From positions 372,001-436,000 of the forward strand of contig NZ_JANHDK010000002.1 in NCBI RefSeq assembly GCF_024494725.1: DNA of 64,000 bases. The letters run 5' to 3'. This stretch comes from Haloplanus ruber (GTDB lineage Archaea > Halobacteriota > Halobacteria > Halobacteriales > Haloferacaceae). Shown here piece after piece: positions 43,754-53,629 of this stretch (its first letter is position 1; every line of letters begins with the position of its first letter). The notes under the pieces were generated by a model. It saw only the letters and a program-made list of their open reading frames with translations, was not told the origin of the DNA and searched no databases. The position numbers and the translations under genes were made by a program.

Positions 43754-44026
43754 TCACACCGTCTCGTCGGGGTCGTGATTCTCGGCCATCCGCCGGGCCT
43801 CCGCCGCGTACCGCTCCCGCAACGACGCCTCCTCGACGGGGGCGAGTCCGTCCCGTTCGGCCTCGACGGCTGCGGTGACGCCGCCCGACCGCTCGACGGC
43901 GATCGGTGCCCGCTCGATCCGCCGGACCGCCTCGCCGTCGGTCGTCGCGTACACCAGCGCGATCAGCCCCTTGTCGTCGTAGGTTCGCTCGACCAGCCAC
44001 AGCCGCGTCGTTGCGTCGTCGCTCAT
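43754..44026 (-). CDS. Small haloarchaeal hypothetical protein
   Basis: Ninety residues: an N-terminal strand pair (TRLWLVERTYDDKGLIALVYATTDG) followed by a long helix (SLRERYAAEARRMAENH). No Cys, signal or membrane segment. A TATA-like ctataacc (about 44051-44058) lies 25-30 nt upstream. It looks like a conserved haloarchaeal hypothetical; function not recognised. Confidence 0.68.
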   Translation of the reverse strand: MSDDATTRLWLVERTYDDKGLIALVYATTDGEAVRRIERAPIAVERSGGVTAAVEAERDGLAPVEEASLRERYAAEARRMAENHDPDETV

Positions 44027-44074
44027 AGTCCGGCATCGTCGCCCGCGGGTTATAGTCGTCCGGATCGCCCCGAC

Positions 44075-45703
44075 CTACCAGCCGCCGTCGCCTCGCGCCT
44101 CGCCTGCCCGCAGTTCGTTTACGCTCCGCGTGAGTTCGTCGACCGCCGCGTCGGCCTCGTCGGCAGCCGCGACGATCCGGTCGGCGGCCTCGGCCGTCTC
44201 CGTCGCCCGATCCCGGAGTGTCTCGATGGTCGCGGTCAGTTCCTCGCCGGTCGCCGCTTGGTCGTCGGCCGTCCGAGAGACTTCCGCGACGCCGTCTGCG
44301 ACCCGGTCGATGGTTTCGGCAATCTCCTCGAAGGTCTCCAGTACCTCGTCGATCTGCTCGCTCGCCGTCCCGATCCGTTCGACGGACCGGGTGGCGGCGT
44401 CGACCGTCTCGTCTGTCTGTGTCTGGAGCAGTCGAATGTCGTCGGTGATCTCCTCGGTGTGGTCGTGGGTCTGCTCGGCGAGGCTCTTTACCTCCTCCGC
44501 GACCACAGCGAACCCGTCGCCGTCCTCGCCCGCTCGCGCCGCCTCGATGTTGGCGTTGAGCGCCAGCAGGTTCGTCCGGTCGGCGACCTCCGAGATCACC
44601 TCGACGACCTCCTCGATTTCGTCCATCCGGTCGCCGAGGGCCGTCACGTCCCCGACGAGTTCCTCGCCCACGTCGACGACGCTCTCAGTCGCCTCGCGGG
44701 CGTCCTCGCTCGCGTCCAGTCCGTCGGTCGCGGCGTCCCGTGCCTCGTCGGCCGCCGACTCCACCTCGTCGGTCGTCGCCGCTACCTCCTCGATGCTCGC
44801 GCTGAACGACTGCATCTCCTCGGCGCCCTCCTGGAGTAGCCCGTTCTGGTCGTCGACGTTCTCCGCGATGTCGACCGCCGCCGTCGCCGTCCGGTCGATG
44901 GCGTCGGCCAGCGACCGTGTCTCGCCGTCGACTTCGCTGGCGAGGCTCTCGAACTCCTCGGCCGTCCGGTTCAACTCCGTGATGACATCCGCGAGGCGGT
45001 CGTCGACCGCCCGTCCGTCGGCGTCGAAGGCCGCCCGGGAATCGAGGTGGCCGTCGGCCAAGTCGTGGAGTGTGCCCCGCACCTCATCGACCAAGTCCGC
45101 GACCGCCTCCTGGCGTTTCACTTCCTGTGTCCGGTCGCGAATCGCCTGGATGACGGCCACGAACGCCCCATCCTCGTACAGCGGCATCGAGGTGTGTCGG
45201 ACGTGGCGGGTGTTCCCCCAGCGGTCGGTCAGCGTCTCGTCGGTTGCGTACAGCGACAGCGTCTCGTCTTCGAGTTCGATGCCCTCGCGCTCGTCGGCCG
45301 ACTCCGGGCTGTCGAGTACGGTCTCGGCCAGCATTTCCCGCGTTCGTCCGTCCGGATAGAACACGGTGCTCGGCGCCGTCGATCCGATGGCGGCGTCGTC
45401 CCCGTTGCCGGTCAACTCCTCGATGCTGTGGTTCCACGCCGCGATAGCGCCGTCACGGTCGAGGATGAACACCGGCATCCCCACGCCGTCGATCAGGACG
45501 TCGTCGTCGACGTTGAGTTCGACCTCGACTGCCCCCTCTGCCTCGTGGGTTCCGTTCGTCGCTCCCGTCTCGTCCGCTTCGACCTCGGCGTCCCTCGATT
45601 CGATCGTGACGGCGTCGTCTCGACCGCCGTCGGTCCGACCCCGTTCGGAACGGGTGTCGGCCGCCGCCGGCTCCGATCCGTGTGAGTCGGGAGCGTGATT
45701 CAT
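44075..45703 (-). CDS. Soluble PAS-containing methyl-accepting transducer
   Basis: This 542-residue chemotaxis transducer has no transmembrane segment. After a disordered acidic N-terminus (about 1-65) comes a PAS domain (about 70-190: [22 protein letters not shown] to [15 protein letters not shown]), a short helical linker, and a long methyl-accepting helical bundle whose hairpin tip reads [20 protein letters not shown]. Glu/Asp-rich methylation helices flank it. It should signal to CheA/CheW from the cytoplasm, with PAS binding a small ligand, redox or light-sensing cofactor. Divergent from uvrC. Confidence 0.92.
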   Translation of the reverse strand: MNHAPDSHGSEPAAADTRSERGRTDGGRDDAVTIESRDAEVEADETGATNGTHEAEGAVEVELNVDDDVLIDGVGMPVFILDRDGAIAAWNHSIEELTGNGDDAAIGSTAPSTVFYPDGRTREMLAETVLDSPESADEREGIELEDETLSLYATDETLTDRWGNTRHVRHTSMPLYEDGAFVAVIQAIRDRTQEVKRQEAVADLVDEVRGTLHDLADGHLDSRAAFDADGRAVDDRLADVITELNRTAEEFESLASEVDGETRSLADAIDRTATAAVDIAENVDDQNGLLQEGAEEMQSFSASIEEVAATTDEVESAADEARDAATDGLDASEDAREATESVVDVGEELVGDVTALGDRMDEIEEVVEVISEVADRTNLLALNANIEAARAGEDGDGFAVVAEEVKSLAEQTHDHTEEITDDIRLLQTQTDETVDAATRSVERIGTASEQIDEVLETFEEIAETIDRVADGVAEVSRTADDQAATGEELTATIETLRDRATETAEAADRIVAAADEADAAVDELTRSVNELRAGEARGDGGW

Positions 45704-45812
45704 GTGACAGGCGACACCAGGGCACTGCTTAACATTTTCCGACGATTCTCAGCGCTGAAACTCGCGCCCGACGCGTCAGGCTCATGGGTGCGGACTCGCT
45801 ACAAAATCGGTG

Positions 45813-47549
45813 ATGGACGCAAGTGCGGTTCGCGAACACGCCGCCGACCTCCCGACCGACCCGGGCGTCTACCTCTTCTACGCGGACGAAGCCGTCCAGT
45901 ACGTCGGCAAGGCGGTCGATCTTCGGGACCGCGTCCGCGCCTACGCCGATCCGCGGAGCGACCGCATCCGGCGGATGGTCGACCGCGCCGACCGGATCGA
46001 CGTGGCCGTCACCGACACCGAGACCCAGGCGCTCCTGCTGGAGGCGAACCTCATCAAACGCCACCAGCCGCGGTACAACGTCCGCCTGAAGGACGACAAG
46101 TCCTACCCGCTGGTCCAGTTCACCGACCACCCGATCCCCCGGATCGAGGTGACCCGAGACCCCGACGAGGGAGCGACCGTGTTCGGTCCCTTCACCGAGA
46201 AGGGCCGCGTCGAGACGGTGCTGAAGTCGATCCGAGAGGTATACGGCCTCCGAGGGTGCTCCGATCACAAGTACCGCGGCCGGGACCGTCCCTGTCTCGA
46301 CTACGAGATGGGGCTGTGTAGCGCCCCTTGCACCGACGAGATCGACCCGGCATCGTACGCCGAGGACGTGCAAGCCGCGGTTCGATTTTTCGAGGGTGAG
46401 ACGGGCGCGCTGGCCGACCCCCTCCGCCGGCAGATGACGGCCGCCGCGGAGTCTCAGTCCTTCGAGCGCGCCGCCAACCTCCGGGACCGCCTCGACGTCA
46501 TCGAGTCCTTCCACGGCGCGGGTGGCGAAGCGGTGACCGCCCCCGCCGACGAGCGGACGGTCGACGTCCTGGGCGCGGCCGTCGAGGGCGACCGGGCGAC
46601 GGTCGCTCGCCTCCACAGCGACCGGGGACAACTCGTCGACCGCTCGCGACATCACCTCGACGCCCCCGACGGCGAGGACCGAACCGCGGCCCTCCTCGCG
46701 GCCTTCATCCCACAGTATTACGCCGACCGCGACCTCCCCGATGCCATCCTCCTCCCCGAACGCCTCGACGACGACGAGGTGGGCGCGTGGCTGGACGCCG
46801 CGGGCGTCGCCCTGCGGGTCCCCGGCGCCGGCCGCGAGGCGAAACTGGTCGACCTCGCGCTCAAGAACGCCCGTAGTCGGGCCGGCCGCGACGACGGTGG
46901 CGCCCGCCTCGCCGAGGCACTCGGCCTCGGCAGCCGCGTCGAGCGGGTTGAGGGGTTCGACGTAAGTCACACGGGCGGCCGGGCCGCCGTCGGCAGCGAC
47001 GTCTGTTTCGTCGACGGAAGCGCGGCGAAGTCGGCCTACCGCCGGAAGAAACTCACCGACCGGAACGACGACTACGCGAACATGCGCGAACTCGTCCGCT
47101 GGCGGGCCGGCCGCGCCGTCGACGGACGCGACGACCGCCCCGATCCGGACCTCCTCCTGATCGACGGCGGCGAGGGACAACTGGCAGCCGCGCGCGATGC
47201 CCTCTCCGAGACGGGGTGGGACGTGCCCGCCGTCGCGCTGGCGAAAGCCGAAGAACGGGTGATCACGCCCGACAGCGTCCACGACTGGGACGACGACGCG
47301 CCACATCTCCACCTTCTCCAGCGCGTCCGCGACGAGGCCCATCGCTTCGCCGTCCAGTATCACGGCACCGTCCGCGACGAGGTGTCGACCGCACTGGACG
47401 AGGTGCCGGGCGTCGGCCCCGAGACGCGCCGGCGCCTCCTCCGGCGCTTCGGGAGCGTCGAGAACGTCCGGGCGGCATCGACAGCGGATCTACGGGACGT
47501 CGAGGGGGTCGGGGAGAAGACGGCGGAGGCGCTCGTCCGACGCCTGTAG
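45813..47549 (+). CDS. uvrC: UvrABC system protein C
   Basis: A 578-residue excision nuclease making both incisions around UvrB-bound lesions. Visible domains: GIY-YIG nuclease ([24 protein letters not shown], about 14-37), a Cys-containing zinc-like segment (GCSDHK...[13 protein letters not shown]), the UVR motif ([18 protein letters not shown]), the RNase-H-like nuclease ([21 protein letters not shown]) and a C-terminal double helix-hairpin-helix ([20 protein letters not shown]). ATG 45813 is used; a GTG three bases earlier is the alternative. uvrB is at the window start. Confidence 0.97.
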   Translation: MDASAVREHAADLPTDPGVYLFYADEAVQYVGKAVDLRDRVRAYADPRSDRIRRMVDRADRIDVAVTDTETQALLLEANLIKRHQPRYNVRLKDDKSYPLVQFTDHPIPRIEVTRDPDEGATVFGPFTEKGRVETVLKSIREVYGLRGCSDHKYRGRDRPCLDYEMGLCSAPCTDEIDPASYAEDVQAAVRFFEGETGALADPLRRQMTAAAESQSFERAANLRDRLDVIESFHGAGGEAVTAPADERTVDVLGAAVEGDRATVARLHSDRGQLVDRSRHHLDAPDGEDRTAALLAAFIPQYYADRDLPDAILLPERLDDDEVGAWLDAAGVALRVPGAGREAKLVDLALKNARSRAGRDDGGARLAEALGLGSRVERVEGFDVSHTGGRAAVGSDVCFVDGSAAKSAYRRKKLTDRNDDYANMRELVRWRAGRAVDGRDDRPDPDLLLIDGGEGQLAAARDALSETGWDVPAVALAKAEERVITPDSVHDWDDDAPHLHLLQRVRDEAHRFAVQYHGTVRDEVSTALDEVPGVGPETRRRLLRRFGSVENVRAASTADLRDVEGVGEKTAEALVRRL

Positions 47550-47646
47550 CGTACAGGTGACGCCCCGCCGGCCGTCGGCGCGGGACACGGCGTCACACTT
47601 CTGTGAACGTTTCGTGGCCCCCGTTAGGACGGGGGAGCGGCCCGAC

Positions 47647-48561
47647 TCAGGCGATCTTCTCGTACTGGTCGGCGAGTTTCTCGGCGGCCTCGTCCATCAG
47701 GTCGGTCTCGTAGTCGGCCAGATCCCATTCGACGACCTCCTCGACGCCGTCCGACCCGAGTCTGAGGGGGACGCCGAACGCGGTGTCCTCGTAGCCGTAC
47801 TCGCCGTCGAGGGCGATGCTCCCGGGGAGGACCGCGCCGGTGTCCCGAAGGATCGACTCGACCGTGTGGGCGACACCCGTCGCGGGTCCCCACTCGGTGG
47901 CGCCCTTGCGTTCGATGACGTCCATCGCGGACTCTTGGAGGTTGCCGAGTATCTCCTCGCGTTCGTCGGGCGAAAAGGAGGGGTCGCGGCCGTCGACCCG
48001 GACCTTCGAGAAGACGGGAACCTGCGCGTCGCCGTGTTCGCCGAGAATCGTCCCCTCGACGTTCCGAACGGGCGTGTCGAACCGCTGGGCGAGGACGTAC
48101 CGAAAGCGAGCGGAGTCGAGGCGGCCGCCGAAGCCGATCACCTTGTGCCGGTCGCGGTCGCCTGTTTCGTAGAGGTGGCGGTTGAGAAGGTCGACCGGGT
48201 TCGAGGTGGTGACCGAGACGAAGTCGTCGTTGTACTCGGCGACGGACGCACCGATGTCCTCCATGATGGGCGCGTTATCGCCAGCGAGGTCGATCCGGGT
48301 CTGTCCCGGCTTGCGTGGGATGCCCGCCGTGATGACGACCACGTCCGATCCCTCGGTCGCCGCGTAGTCGCCCTGCCGGACGACCGTGTTCGAGTCGTAG
48401 GCGATGCCGTGGTTCACGTCGGCCGCCTGGCCAACCGTCTTCGCCTCCATGTCCGGGATGTCGACCAAAACGAGTTCGTCCGCGATATCGCGGAGCGCGA
48501 TGTTGTACGCCGTCGCGGCCCCGACGGTGCCCGCCGCGCCGATGACGCTCACTTTCGTCAT
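47647..48561 (-). CDS. mdh: LDH-like malate dehydrogenase
   Basis: A 304-residue NAD-dependent enzyme with [20 protein letters not shown], the [19 protein letters not shown] loop (Arg for malate specificity), [14 protein letters not shown] and the catalytic His in [13 protein letters not shown]. Length and pattern match the well-known halophilic malate dehydrogenase of Haloarcula. A TATA-like element (gtttaatc, about 48586-48593) 26 nt upstream fixes the leaderless ATG; a much longer open frame upstream is not coding. Confidence 0.97.
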   Translation of the reverse strand: MTKVSVIGAAGTVGAATAYNIALRDIADELVLVDIPDMEAKTVGQAADVNHGIAYDSNTVVRQGDYAATEGSDVVVITAGIPRKPGQTRIDLAGDNAPIMEDIGASVAEYNDDFVSVTTSNPVDLLNRHLYETGDRDRHKVIGFGGRLDSARFRYVLAQRFDTPVRNVEGTILGEHGDAQVPVFSKVRVDGRDPSFSPDEREEILGNLQESAMDVIERKGATEWGPATGVAHTVESILRDTGAVLPGSIALDGEYGYEDTAFGVPLRLGSDGVEEVVEWDLADYETDLMDEAAEKLADQYEKIA

Positions 48562-48685
48562 GTCACCTACTCTTGGCCCGGGACCCAGATTAAACGCTTC
48601 GGAACACCCGACCGTTCGACCGCGACGACGGCCCCGTGACCGCCGTCCCGTGGGGTTTTTCGACCTTGGCCGTCTCTCATCGTCC

Positions 48686-49324
48686 ATGAGCGAGTTCGAC
48701 AAAGAGGCCGAGCGCGAGCGACTCCGGGAGAAGTACGAACGTGACCGGGAGAAGCGCGCGGCGACACAGCGCATGAGCGAACTCCTCCTGAAGGGGGCGA
48801 CGATGACAAACAGCCACTGCGATTCGTGTGGCGACCCCATCTTCCGCTACGACGGCGAGGAGTTCTGCCCGACGTGTCAGGCGCCGGATGCGGACCCGGA
48901 CGCCGAGGCGGCGTCACCCCCGGAAGCGGAGACGAGCGCCGCGGACCCCTCGGATGCCGACCCCGCCGATGCGGCGGCGACCGACACGACCGCCGACGCG
49001 GAGACGGCCCCGGACGAGACGACGGACGCGGCACGCCCCCGGACGCCGGCCGTCGCCCGGGACCGCCAGCCGGCCCCCGCCGACGGGGCCGACCCGTCGA
49101 CCCCCGTCCACTCCCGTGACGCCGGCGCCGACGATGCGAGCGTGTCCAGCCCGCGGTCCGCGCCGGCGCTCGACGACACCCGTGCCTCGCTCTCGCGGAC
49201 GCTCGACCGGTTCGCGCGGGCGGCCGAGGAGACGGACGACCCGCGTCGCGCCCGGGACCTGTTGGCCGCCGCCCGCGAGGCCGCCGAGACGCTCGCGGCG
49301 CTCGACAGTCGCGGTCGACGTTAG
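48686..49324 (+). CDS. SSSCA1 (autoantigen p27)-family zinc protein
   Basis: This encodes 212 residues. The N-terminal part has a charged helix ([22 protein letters not shown]) then [34 protein letters not shown], the zinc ribbon (CDSC/CPTC) typical of the Sjogren syndrome/scleroderma autoantigen 1 family. A long low-complexity acidic stretch (about 75-160) leads to a C-terminal helical domain ([17 protein letters not shown]). A T-rich TATA-like element (gggtttttcg, about 48653-48662) lies near -28. Role unknown. It overlaps the convergent Hef gene by four bases. Confidence 0.85.
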   Translation: MSEFDKEAERERLREKYERDREKRAATQRMSELLLKGATMTNSHCDSCGDPIFRYDGEEFCPTCQAPDADPDAEAASPPEAETSAADPSDADPADAAATDTTADAETAPDETTDAARPRTPAVARDRQPAPADGADPSTPVHSRDAGADDASVSSPRSAPALDDTRASLSRTLDRFARAAEETDDPRRARDLLAAAREAAETLAALDSRGRR

Positions 49325-51741
49325 TCGTAGTCGCTCCCGATGACGGTCCGAACCCGGTCGGCGGTCACCTCGCCCACGCCGTCGACCTCCAGCAGATCCT
49401 CCTCGCGGGCGGTCATCACCGCCTCGACACTCCCGAAGTGTTCCAAGAGCGAGCGGGCGGTCACGGGGCCGATGTCCGCGATGGCGCCCACGACGTACTC
49501 CTGTTGCTCGTCGAGTGTCTTCGCGCTTTTCTCGCCGTGAACGCTGACAGCGCGGTCGCGGGTCGTCTGCTCCCGTTTCGCGAGCACCGCCAGCAGATCG
49601 GCCGTGTCCGCCTCCCCCGTGGTCCGCAGGACGCTCACGCCGAAGTCCACCGAGAGCGACGCCAGCGCCCCGCGGATGGCGTCAGGGTGGACATTTCGCT
49701 CCTCGTAGAGGTCCTTGCCCTCTAGTAGGACGACCGGGCGGGCGTAGTGACGCGAGAGGTCGCCCACCTGATCGAACAGCGAGCGGTCGCCGCCGGTGAG
49801 CGTATCGAGGAAGTCCGCGACCGTCTTGCGCTCGACGGCCACGCGGTCCGAGACGACGTAGTCACCGACCGCCAGCGTCTCCAGTCGCGTCTCGATTCCC
49901 TCGCGCGTCGAGAGGTCACGCGCGATGGTCGCGTCGAGTTCCCGCTGGTCGACGACGACTTCGACCGTTTCCTCGTCGCCCTCGGCCGTCGCGACGACGG
50001 CGTCGTCCGCTGTCTCCGACGCCGAGTCGCCGCCGTCCTCGTCGGCTCCGAATTCGGTCAGCCCTGGCTGTGTGCTCGCGCCGCCGTCGGCCTCCGTGGC
50101 GCTCCCGTCGGCGTCCCCGGCCGGGTCGTCGGTCGCCGTCCCGTCGTCGAACGCGTCGAGTGCGGTCTGGCCGTCGTCGAGTTCCGCCGCCATCTCGTCG
50201 GCGACGCCTTTCAGCTTCGCCAACTCGTCTTCCATCTCCTGTTCTCGCCGGCGGGAGATCCAGAAAAACGCCTCGTCGCGGGTGTCCTCGGCCATGAGGA
50301 CGACGACGCGGCCCTCCTCCTGGCGGCCGGTTCGCCCCTTCCGCTGGATCGACCGAATCGCCGTCGGAACGGGTTCATAAAAGAGCACGAGGTCGACCTC
50401 GGGGACGTCGAGGCCCTCCTCGGCGACGGAGGTGGAGACCAGCACCTCGAACTCGCCGCCCCGGAAGGCATCGAGCGTCTCGCCTTGCTCTTTCTGTGTC
50501 ATGCCGTCGGAGCCGTCCTTGTCGCCCTGGCCGACGAACCGCCGCACGTCGAAGCTCTCGCTCAGGAACTCGGTGAGCGCCTCGGCGGTGTCCCGTGACT
50601 CCGTGAAGACGATGACTCGCTCCCCGCCGCCGATACCGAGTGTCTGTGCCAGCAACACTCGCGTCTGCCGGAACTTTGGGTGGAGGTCGTCGAACTCCTC
50701 GGCCGTCCGCATCGCCTCTCGCACCTTCGGCTCCGCGACCAGCCGCTGGCTCGCCTTCGACGCACCGGAGGCGCGGGCGGCGTTGCGCTGGCGCTCGAAG
50801 TACCTGCGAAGCGACTCCACCGACTGTGTCTCCGCGAGTTCGACCGCCCGTCGGAGCTTCATCACCTCGGCGTGGACGGACATCCCCTCGTACCCCTCGG
50901 ACTGGTCGGCGTCGATGAGGTCCTGCAACTCCCCGCGCATCCGGTTGAGGTCCCGCTGTGAGAGGTCCGGACTCGTCGTGTTCGTGACACCGAGTTCCTT
51001 CAGCGTCTCCAGACGGTCGACGATCACCTCGTTGAGTGCGTCCCTGATCGTCAGGATCCGGTCGGGGAGGGTGACCCGCTCCCACTCCACGTCCGTGTCG
51101 TGGGTGTACTCGGCCACGTCGGCGTCGTCCTCGGTCATCACCGCCACCTCGTGCAGGCCGAGGTTCTCACAGACGGTCATGATCGCCTCCTCGTCGCCGC
51201 CGGGCGAGGCGCTCATTCCCGTCACCAGCGGCGCCTCGGCGTCCGTGTGGTACCGCTCCGCGATGTAAACGTAGGCGTAGTCGCCGGTCGCGCGGTGACA
51301 CTCGTCGAAGGTCAGATGTGTTACGTCGGCAAGCGAGATACGGCCGCCGATCAGATCGTTCTCGACGACCTGTGGCGTCGCGATGACGATCCGGCTCTCG
51401 GTCCACAGGTCGGCCCGGTCCTCCGGGCGTACCTCCCCGGTGAAGACCGTAATCTCGTCGTCCGGAACCGTGAGCGCCTCGCGGTAGAACGCGGCGTGTT
51501 GCTGAACAAGGGGCTTGGTCGGGGCGAGAAAGAGCGCCGTCCCGCCACTCTCGTGGAGGCGGTCGGCGGTCACGAGCAGACTCACCGTCGTCTTGCCCAG
51601 CCCCGTCGGCAGACAGACGAGGGTGTGATCCTCGCTCGCGGTGTCCGCGAGTTGCCGCTGGTACTCCCGTCGCTCGATGACCTCGGAGACCAACAGGGGG
51701 TGGTCGACGTACGCCTGGTCGCCGTCGTCGGTGGCCGCCAT
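49321..51741 (-). CDS. hef: Hef helicase/nuclease (XPF/FANCM family)
   Basis: This 806-residue archaeal fork-processing enzyme has an N-terminal SF2 helicase with Walker A LPTGLGKTTVSLL, DECH box (FDECHRATGDY) and motif VI QRKGRTGRQEEGRVV. An acidic linker (about 540-600) leads to the XPF nuclease with VGDYVVSDRVAVERKTVADF (GD...ERKxxxD), and a tandem helix-hairpin-helix (IADIGPVTARSLLEHFGSV). It cuts and unwinds stalled forks. The start at 51741 is supported by a TATA-like gcttaacc (51766-51773); a longer frame is not coding. Confidence 0.97.
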   Translation of the reverse strand: MAATDDGDQAYVDHPLLVSEVIERREYQRQLADTASEDHTLVCLPTGLGKTTVSLLVTADRLHESGGTALFLAPTKPLVQQHAAFYREALTVPDDEITVFTGEVRPEDRADLWTESRIVIATPQVVENDLIGGRISLADVTHLTFDECHRATGDYAYVYIAERYHTDAEAPLVTGMSASPGGDEEAIMTVCENLGLHEVAVMTEDDADVAEYTHDTDVEWERVTLPDRILTIRDALNEVIVDRLETLKELGVTNTTSPDLSQRDLNRMRGELQDLIDADQSEGYEGMSVHAEVMKLRRAVELAETQSVESLRRYFERQRNAARASGASKASQRLVAEPKVREAMRTAEEFDDLHPKFRQTRVLLAQTLGIGGGERVIVFTESRDTAEALTEFLSESFDVRRFVGQGDKDGSDGMTQKEQGETLDAFRGGEFEVLVSTSVAEEGLDVPEVDLVLFYEPVPTAIRSIQRKGRTGRQEEGRVVVLMAEDTRDEAFFWISRRREQEMEDELAKLKGVADEMAAELDDGQTALDAFDDGTATDDPAGDADGSATEADGGASTQPGLTEFGADEDGGDSASETADDAVVATAEGDEETVEVVVDQRELDATIARDLSTREGIETRLETLAVGDYVVSDRVAVERKTVADFLDTLTGGDRSLFDQVGDLSRHYARPVVLLEGKDLYEERNVHPDAIRGALASLSVDFGVSVLRTTGEADTADLLAVLAKREQTTRDRAVSVHGEKSAKTLDEQQEYVVGAIADIGPVTARSLLEHFGSVEAVMTAREEDLLEVDGVGEVTADRVRTVIGSDYD

Positions 51742-51827
51742 CGTCCGAACGTGGTCGGCGGCGGGGTTAAGCGTTGGCGAACCGTGGTGAAAGTGATCGC
51801 GTCGCCGGACAGCCGGCGTCGCCCGTC

Positions 51828-52070
51828 TCAGACGACCTGCTCGCCGTCGTCGTCGTACAGTTCGATGGCGTCGACCGGGCAGGTGCGCGCCGCGAACTCC
51901 GCGTCGAGTTCGGCCGCTTCGGGCACCTCGCGGACGAACACGTCCGACTCCGTCTCCTCGCTTTCCGCGAGGTCTGCCTTCCCGTCGTCGCGGTTCTCCT
52001 CGAACGCCGCCCACTCCTCGACGCACTGGAACATCCCGATGCAGGTGTCACGGTCGAACTCGACGTGCAT
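51828..52070 (-). CDS. Small three-cysteine ferredoxin
   Basis: An 80-residue ferredoxin: Cys10 and Cys16 (TCIGMFQC, C-x5-C) and Cys64 (RTCPVDAI) are its only cysteines, fitting a single 3Fe-4S cluster. It is paralogous in layout to the ferredoxin at 20518, with a shorter N-terminus. Start at MHVEFDRDT is backed by a TATA-like element (acctatgc, about 52094-52101). It lies about 90 nt upstream of hef on the same strand, with a separate hef promoter between. Candidate electron donor to P450 or another oxidoreductase. Confidence 0.88.
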   Translation of the reverse strand: MHVEFDRDTCIGMFQCVEEWAAFEENRDDGKADLAESEETESDVFVREVPEAAELDAEFAARTCPVDAIELYDDDGEQVV

Positions 52071-52134
52071 ACGCCCCCTAGTGCGTTCCCGGGCATAGGT
52101 GTGGTGCCCGCGCCGTGTCACACGCCGGTCGCGG

Positions 52135-52821
52135 TCAGTTCGTCGTCGACTTCGACTCGCCGCCGTTCTCCGGCGGTTCGACGCCCTCGACGACCTCCGC
52201 AACCTCCGTCTCCTTCTCCGTGTCGACGTGCCAGCGGTCGACGCTGTCCTCGTAGGTCGCCAGCCGCTCGCTCACCGCCGTCTTGAGGTCGTCGTCGTTG
52301 ACGTTCACCTCGAAGACGAACTGGTCTTCGTCGCCGCCGCGAGCCGTCTTCTGGACGTTGGCGCTTACGAGTTCGTTGTCGAAGTAGTAGGGGGCGAGCT
52401 GTGTCATCACCTTCCGGTAGACGGTGTCCTCGACCGCCCGGAGGGCCTTTCGACCCGCCGAGTCGGCGGCGCGGGCGACGTAGTTGATCGAGTCCTGCCA
52501 CTGTTCGACCGCGCCCTCGTTGTCGCCCTCCTCGACGCGCTCGTAGGACTCGGAGAGCTTCTCGCCGGCCGTACGGAGGTCCTCGTCCGGGTTTTTTCCG
52601 GCCTTCTCGCCTTCCCCTTCCGCGACGCTTGCCTGCTCGGCCGTCTTCTCGTTGACGTCCTCGCCGAGACGCTCGTGAGACTTGGGCCGCCACTCGTCCC
52701 ACTCCGCGAACGCCGGCCCGTCGGCGCCGGCCTCGCGGAGCGCACGCGTGATACGTTCGCCGTGTTCGACGATCTCCGACCACGTCCCCCGGCGTTTGAA
52801 TCCGGACACGCTCTCTTCCAT
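52135..52821 (-). CDS. DUF5828-like haloarchaeal protein
   Basis: A 228-residue acidic, mainly helical protein: MEESVSGFKRRGTWSEIVEHGERI, then LREAGADGPAFAEWDEWRPKSHE, a disordered Glu/Lys stretch (DVNEKTAEQASVAEGEGEK), and a folded C-terminal half (AVEQWQDSINYVARAADSAGRK; VYRKVMTQLAPYYFDNELVSANVQK). No membrane segment or Cys. I remember the family as DUF5828, restricted to haloarchaea. Function unknown. A TATA-like ggttttgtg (about 52851-52859) precedes it. Confidence 0.78.
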   Translation of the reverse strand: MEESVSGFKRRGTWSEIVEHGERITRALREAGADGPAFAEWDEWRPKSHERLGEDVNEKTAEQASVAEGEGEKAGKNPDEDLRTAGEKLSESYERVEEGDNEGAVEQWQDSINYVARAADSAGRKALRAVEDTVYRKVMTQLAPYYFDNELVSANVQKTARGGDEDQFVFEVNVNDDDLKTAVSERLATYEDSVDRWHVDTEKETEVAEVVEGVEPPENGGESKSTTN

Positions 52822-52926
52822 CGCTCGTCAGGCTCTCATGGCGTCAGCGCACAAAACCGTTCCGTGCCACGGCGGGTCGTGACCCGCGACGACGGCCTTT
52901 TTGCCCCGCCCCGACTCCGTGGGGGT

Positions 52927-53298
52927 ATGGGCTATCACGTCGTCGATACGGACGCAGTCGACCCCGATCCGGACCGCCCCTGTACCCGTCGGTCGCTGTC
53001 CGACCCGGCCGGCCTCTCGGAGATGGCGATCAACCGCTACACGGCCGACCCCGGCGAGGAACTGCCGCTCGCCTACCACTACCACGACGATCAGGAGGAG
53101 GCCTTCTACGTCCTCTCGGGGACGCTTCACGTCGACACGCCCGAGGGGACTCTGGAGGCGGGGCCAGACACGTTGCTCACGGTCGAGCCTGGCAGCCCCC
53201 AGTTTGCGTACAACCCCGAGAGCGCGACCGAGGCCGTCGACGTCGTCGCTGTCGGCGCGCCGCCGTCCGCGGACGACGTTCACGCCTACGAGCCGTAG
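52927..53298 (+). CDS. Cupin-domain protein
   Basis: One hundred and twenty-three residues of a single-domain cupin. Motif 1 is PLAYHYHDDQEEAFYVLSG (two His and Glu that bind a metal) and motif 2 is PGSPQFAYNP, where the usual His is replaced by Gln. Metal binding may therefore be partial. A T-rich TATA-like cctttttgc (about 52896-52904) gives a leaderless ATG. Substrate unknown; no gene nearby indicates a pathway. Confidence 0.88.
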   Translation: MGYHVVDTDAVDPDPDRPCTRRSLSDPAGLSEMAINRYTADPGEELPLAYHYHDDQEEAFYVLSGTLHVDTPEGTLEAGPDTLLTVEPGSPQFAYNPESATEAVDVVAVGAPPSADDVHAYEP

Positions 53299-53502
53299 CT
53301 AGCGGTTCCAGACGAACCGCGTCACCGCGTCGTCGATCCGTGCCGAGACTCGTCCGAGCCACGCCTCCGGCGACGCCCGCTCCATGGACTTGCGGTCGAC
53401 CTCGATCCGTTCGTCGCCGAACGGGTCGCGGTCGTCTCCGTCGGCGGCGTCGACGACGACGCTCATCGAACAGCGGCCGCACGCTTCCGTATCCTTCGCC
53501 AT
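53299..53502 (-). CDS. Small CxxC protein
   Basis: Sixty-seven residues beginning MAKDTEACGRCSMSVVVDAADGDD, with one CxxC (CGRC), and a basic/aromatic C-terminus (RVSARIDDAVTRFVWNR). It resembles small haloarchaeal zinc-type proteins. A TATA-like element (ggatttaagcc, about 53525-53535) lies about 27 nt upstream, supporting a leaderless start at 53502. Its stop abuts the cupin gene's stop. Function unknown. Confidence 0.68.
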   Translation of the reverse strand: MAKDTEACGRCSMSVVVDAADGDDRDPFGDERIEVDRKSMERASPEAWLGRVSARIDDAVTRFVWNR

Positions 53503-53548
53503 CACCCGCTGTTGGGCCGCCAGCGGCTTAAATCCCGGCCGCGATGCG

Positions 53549-53556
53549 CTTTTTAC
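53549..53556 (+). promoter_or_regulatory. TATA-like element ahead of a short upstream ORF
   Basis: The sequence ctttttac is centred 26 nt before an ATG at 53579. That ATG opens a 16-codon frame, not the main gene at 53626. Transcription would therefore start at the short ORF's initiation codon. Confidence 0.55.
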
Positions 53557-53578
53557 TGTCGCCGGAGTACGCCACCCC

Positions 53579-53629
53579 ATGCATCGACTCGCGACGCCGA
53601 TACCGCCACGCGGCCGTCGACGCCGATGA
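53579..53629 (+). CDS. Candidate 16-residue leader peptide, translationally coupled
   Basis: This short frame encodes [16 protein letters not shown] and then stops with a TGA (53627-53629) that overlaps the next ATG (53626) as ATGA. The TATA-like element at 53549-53556 sits 26 nt upstream, ideal for a leaderless message starting here. The peptide ends in four Arg. It may be only a leaderless entry site for ribosomes that then reinitiate, or an arginine-sensing leader; the sequence cannot tell which. Confidence 0.4.
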   Translation: MHRLATPIPPRGRRRR

